From Prorocentrum cordatum (Eukaryota; Sar; Dinophyceae; Prorocentrales; Prorocentraceae): DNA of 64,000 bases. The position numbers and the translations under genes were made by a program. The stretch lies in assembly GCA_963575745.1 (NCBI GenBank), contig CAUYUJ010016283.1, positions 255,734-319,733 of the forward strand. Reading direction: 5' to 3'. The notes under the pieces were generated by a model, which was not told the origin of the DNA, did no database searches, and saw only the letters and a program-made list of their open reading frames with translations. Positions 60,331 to 64,000 of this stretch are shown one piece after another. Positions within the stretch are counted from its first letter, which is position 1, and every line of letters begins with the position of its first letter.

Positions 60331-61185
60331 TCGACGTAGGCCCTGGCTAGGTCCCCATCCATTACCATTACGCCTCCCTTGAACTACGCCATATAGTCCT
60401 CTAGAAACCCGAATATCGTTAGGTAGCTCGCGCAGACGTTCCTCTAATGTGACTGTCCCTCAATCGGCTCCGAGCAGCGATCTACCATCCTAGACGCTGA
60501 AGGCTTGTTGGAAGATAGGTCTCGATCGATGTGCACGGGATGTTGCCGTGCAGAGGTGACCTTTGCCTAGTGAATTAGAAAATGGTGTTATTGCAGTGTC
60601 CTGCATTTGAATTCGAATGTTGCAAATGACGCCATATCCATGCCGTATCTTCGTGTGCTCCAAACGTTCATCTCGCGCTTCGCGCGCGCTTAGGTTCTAC
60701 CTGCCTTGGATCCTGACGTATAGCGCAAAAACGGAACCATGCCCCAAATGAAAGAAAACCGTGAGTGACCAAACCAACACGTTCGTTGCTGACCACGGAA
60801 AAAGGCTCGGGTTCAGGCAAGGTGCGCACAACGACACACGAGTACTCACAGGTGCAAGCATGAACTTTCCACCACTGCTGGTGAACCCGCCCCGGCGCTC
60901 TCCACGAAGGGAGGGGAAGGGGGGAGTAAGAAGAGGAAGGAAGTAGAGGAGGGAGCAAGGGAAGAAATACGAGGGACGGAGGGGAGGGAGGACGAGCAGG
61001 CATAAGGAATGAGCAGAAGGAGAAAAAGGATGAAGGATGAGCCAGAGAAACAGAAAGGATAAGGACGATGAGGATGACATGAGAAAAGCTATCAGGACGG
61101 AGTAATGGGTGTGGATAGGTTGGATGGCCGCCTGCTCATATTCGTCGACTTCCTTCTCCTCATCGGAATCCTCCTCCTCCGCATC
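60331..61185. other. Unique sequence with purine-rich end
   Basis: 60895-61080 is A/G-rich (GAGGGAGCAAGGGAAGAAAT). No gene seen. Confidence 0.4.
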
Positions 61186-61187
61186 GT

Positions 61188-61229
61188 CACCATCACCATC
61201 ATGATCAACAGCATCATCATCATCATCAG

Positions 61230-61284
<55 letters not shown>

Positions 61285-61285
61285 G
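61188..61285. repeat. (ATC)n microsatellite
   Basis: Nearly perfect ATC/CAT trinucleotide tract. Confidence 0.95.
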
Positions 61286-61860
61286 TCGTCTTATGCCTCC
61301 TGCGCCTCATCCGTGCCCTTCGTTTCGCACCCCTTCGTTATCCTCCCACTCCTCCCTTCAATAATCAGACTGGGGGGCGTCAAAGTCCATGCAAGTCCGA
61401 CACCCATCGCCACTGTCCTCGCTGGCTCGACCGAACAACACGTCGCCCTGTCATCAGACCGCTAGGGTGCAGCCCGAACTCCCTCGGGAACAGCCGAGCT
61501 CCAAGGGAACCAAGACCTGCACGCGAGGACCTCCGAACCTTTGTTTCGACTGATACCACTCGGGCGATGCTTAATGGCGGGGCACAAACATAAAAGGGGA
61601 GCGGAAGAGAAGTTTGCCTTCTGTGAACCGTCTTGGCCCCAGGGAACCCCTTTAGGGACGCTTCCCTGCAACCCTCGACACCTCGCCATGCATCGCCCTC
61701 CCCCCTTCATTACGAAACACCTGAACCACGCACCCTCCCCTCCCCTCCCCTCCCCTCCGGGTGCCAAGAGACCGGCACAACGGCTGGGTCCGCCTTCACG
61801 ACAGGCACCGTGCCGCCACCGCCAGCACTGGGCAGCGCCCAGACCTGCGCGGGAGCCCCC
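61286..61860. other. Unique sequence, nothing recognised
   Basis: A possible half of a TIR element (GCGAGGACCTCCGAACC near 61522) was considered but is too weak to call. Confidence 0.3.
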
Positions 61861-61861
61861 T

Positions 61862-61960
61862 CCCCCCCCACAACACACACAAACACACAAAAAAAACAGA
61901 CACACACACAACTTACACAACACACAACACACAACACACACACACACACTCTCTCTTTTT
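61862..61960. repeat. (CA)n microsatellite
   Basis: CA dinucleotides with poly-A and ACAAC interruptions, ending in CTCTCTTTTTT. Confidence 0.9.
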
Positions 61961-62640
61961 TCGGTCGTTGCGGCCGACGACTCGCCAGGGCGTCGGGCGC
62001 CCGCGCGGCCAGAGCCGCGCGCGCACGCAATTTCGGCGGAAAGACAAGGAAGACGGCCGGCCCTTCACGGGGCAGTGGCGCCGCACCAGGACGGGCGGGC
62101 GAGAAAGAGCAGCTCGCGGCAGCGGAGCCGAAGCGCCACGCCAAAGTGAGGCGGGCAGGGCGCCTCGACAGGGAATCAGAGGCGGGCGGCCGGAGCCGGG
62201 AGGAGCCACAGCGCACTGGCGATGTTCCCAGCAGGCCCAAGCAGGGCAGGGCGGAGACGAGCGGGGCGGCCGCGCCGGCTCGGCGGGCAGAGAGCGGCCC
62301 GGGGAGAAGAGCCGGAGCGGCGCCCAAGCAGGCGAGACCCCGTCAGCAGGCAGGGAAGGCGCCCACGCCGAGAGCGCGGACACCGCCCGAGGAGAGCAGC
62401 GGGCCTCGGGGGAGGGGGGGGGGCGGGCCCCGGGGCGGGGGCTAGCGGACGCAGATCGACGCCGAGAGGCCCCAGAGGATCGAACTGCGGCGAGCACCCA
62501 GCCGGCGCGCCCAGGCCAGGGCCAATCGGGGGCTGAGCAGAGGCTGAACGCGACGGAGAGACAGCGCGTCATCCAGCCGAGCCAGCAGGCCCAGGGCCCG
62601 GCCGGAGATGAGCTGAGCCTGCATCGTCGCTGGGCATTGG
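61961..62640. other. Very GC-rich sequence
   Basis: Stop codons are rare in every frame because of base composition (open frames up to 390 codons). A decayed copy of the following 300-bp unit may start near 62450 (GACGCAGATCGACGCCGAGA). Confidence 0.4.
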
Positions 62641-63230
62641 CGACGCGGGATCGTCACCGAGGGGCTCCCGGCGGACCGTCCGAAGACTGCGTCAGGCGAA
62701 GCAGGAGGCCACCGCAGGCCTGGCAAGACCAGGGCATGACGGAGGCGGGCGGAGACGAGCAGAAAAAAACCGGGGAGAGGTCGAGCCAGGGTGAGGCGGC
62801 AGACCAGCGGAGGGGCGGTGGGTGGGGCGGGCAGGCACCCCACAAGGGGCGCACCAGAGCTACGACATGCACCAAAGGCGGACAGATCCGCGCCCGAGGT
62901 AGCAGGAGCGAAGTGCCAAGGCAGAGCCCGTAGCGACAACAGGGCAGAGGCGACGCGGGGTCGACGCCGACGCCGAGGGTCTCCCAGCGGACTATCGGAT
63001 GACCGGGTCGGGCGAGGCCCGGCGAGACCAGGGCCGGCGCAGGGCGGGCGGGGGACGGACAGCAAAAGGGGGCAGAGTCCAGCAGGGGTGAAGCGGCAGA
63101 CCCACGAGGGCGGCAGTGGGGCGGGCGGCCAGGAGGAGGCAGAAACGTGCCCGACGCCACGCGCCAGGAGCGGGCAGATCCACGCTCGAGGCAGCAGGAG
63201 CGCAGGGCCCAAACAAGCGCACCCTCAGTC
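62641..63230 (+). repeat. About 300-bp GC-rich tandem repeat x2
   Basis: CGACGCGGGATCGTCACCGA at 62641 pairs with CGACGCGGGGTCGACGCCGA at 62951, and CAGATCCGCGCCCGAGG near 62883 pairs with CAGATCCACGCTCGAGG near 63175. Other shared blocks: CGAGACCAGGGC, GGGGTGAAGCGGCAGACC. Confidence 0.8.
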
Positions 63231-63261
63231 ACTGGGCTGGTCGCCCGCGGTCTCCAGCCAC

Positions 63262-63368
63262 TCGTTCAACAGGGTGAGCGGACGGGCGGGAGGGCGGGCG
63301 GGCGGGCGGGAGCGCGGGCGGACGTGTTGGTGACGACGGTGCGGTCGCGCGGGCGGGCGGGCGGGCGC
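63262..63368. repeat. (GCGG)n-rich patch
   Basis: Repeated GGGCGGGC and GCGGGCGGACG units; G-rich on the plus strand. Confidence 0.8.
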
Positions 63369-63413
63369 CAACCTGTCGTACCTTCCTTGAGATCTTTATA
63401 ACACAATATGTTC

Positions 63414-63523
63414 GGAAGTCCGTGCGGATTTCGTGAATCGGCGCTGCACCCCCCAATGCCAGGGGTGGCGCCAGAGACGCTGCCAGGGAGGTCTAGCGCC
63501 GATACAACAAATCCGCGCTGAGC
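63414..63523. mobile_element. TIR (MITE-like) element, copy 6
   Basis: 110 bases. Left GGAAGTCCGTGCGGATTTCG then TCGGCGCTGCACCCC; right GAGGTCTAGCGCCGATACAA then CAAATCCGCGCTGAGCT, the imperfect inverse. Non-coding interior. Confidence 0.75.
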
Positions 63524-63679
63524 TGGGGTCTACGCCGAGTCAACGCGTCGCGAACCAATTACCGCGCGCTGCGGCACGACACGATGTGGGGCACGAAGTA
63601 CGAAGTGACACAGAGCGTGGCATCCAACTGCCTGCTCTACAGGGGCAACGAAAGGGTGGGACTGGCTCAGGGGGCAAAC

Positions 63680-63785
63680 ATGAACCAGGAATTGGTGATA
63701 TATCAACGATAGGCCCACGATAGCGAAACCCCACGTTCCTGGGCGGGATGAGCTATCAGGCCCCTATCGGCGACGCATGGGTGAT
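63680..63785 (+). repeat. GATAG-rich repeat, copy 2
   Basis: ATATCAACGATAGGCCCACG, ATAGCGAAAC and CACGTTCCTGGGCGGGATGA; matches 49575-49690. Confidence 0.55.
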
Positions 63786-64000
63786 CGGGGCCGGGCCCTG
63801 CTGATGTTTCAAAGTAAGCCTTTCGCTTTTTACCCCCTGGAGCCCTCGGCGGTCCTCGGGACCGTCAAAACGACTGATGATCGGAAAGTGCTCGTGGGTA
63901 GACACGCTGGGATTCAGGACCTGTTTCCTTCAGGACCTGCTTCCTTCATGACCCGCCCGTTTCCTTCATGCCAATCTGGCGGTCAAATCTTGGTCCGAGC

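Noticed and set aside
61541-62933. Long open frames up to 390 codons in the GC-rich region
   Set aside because: Stop codons are rare in all six frames here; products are Arg/Gly/Ala-rich and cross a CA microsatellite.

Overview
This looks like a piece of a large, repeat-saturated eukaryotic nuclear genome. The most likely source is a dinoflagellate. That rests on two non-LTR retrotransposons of the kind I associate with dinoflagellates, very low gene density, GC-rich but highly heterogeneous sequence, and many unrelated tandem arrays and CTC/CAG/CA/AAC microsatellites. There are no bacterial operons, CRISPR arrays, rRNA genes or convincing tRNA genes. No host gene could be identified with confidence, so the window is best read as an intergenic repeat landscape.

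Layout. 0-7.8 kb: mostly unique sequence with CAT, CT/CA and purine-rich tracts, and weak minus-strand coding traces with EF-hand-like motifs (2.1-4.3 kb). 7.8-13.7 kb: two blocks of degenerate GATGGCC/CCAAGAGG arrays, one of them a 1.4-kb composite element with inverted ends. 13.8-20.7 kb: a nearly intact non-LTR retrotransposon with 5-prime tandem monomers, a zinc-ribbon/coiled-coil ORF1, and an endonuclease, reverse transcriptase, RNase H and zinc-finger ORF2; its RT active-site box reads FIDG instead of YxDD. 20.7-27.6 kb: microsatellites, two diverged segmental copies containing TIR elements, another GATGGCC block, a CCTCAG hexamer array and a 72-74-bp array. 28.1-35.3 kb: successive minisatellites (340, 60, 290, 63, 100, 90 and 133-bp units), AAC and CA tracts, and a minus-strand Ser/Thr-rich open frame.

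37-48.7 kb: interspersed families, including three copies of a roughly 500-bp repeat with a gap-free reading frame, a 0.9-kb-arm inverted duplication (40.0-42.4 kb), a G-run-rich array, a 35-bp array with near-exact phase, and a second composite GATGGCC element. 49-54 kb: short dispersed families and MITE-like TIR elements. 54.4-59.4 kb: a second, dead non-LTR retrotransposon broken by frameshifts and an approximately 1.2-kb interruption. 59.4-64 kb: short repeats, GC-rich 300-bp tandem units and one more TIR element.

How the parts relate: the two retrotransposons are the only likely protein coders. The TIR elements are too short to code for anything and would need a transposase from elsewhere. 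The GATGGCC arrays often end in a CTC tract and a shared GGGCTGGTGGGGATACGCGA tail, so they seem to spread as one composite element. All family names and copy lists come from reading by eye; no alignment or search was run.
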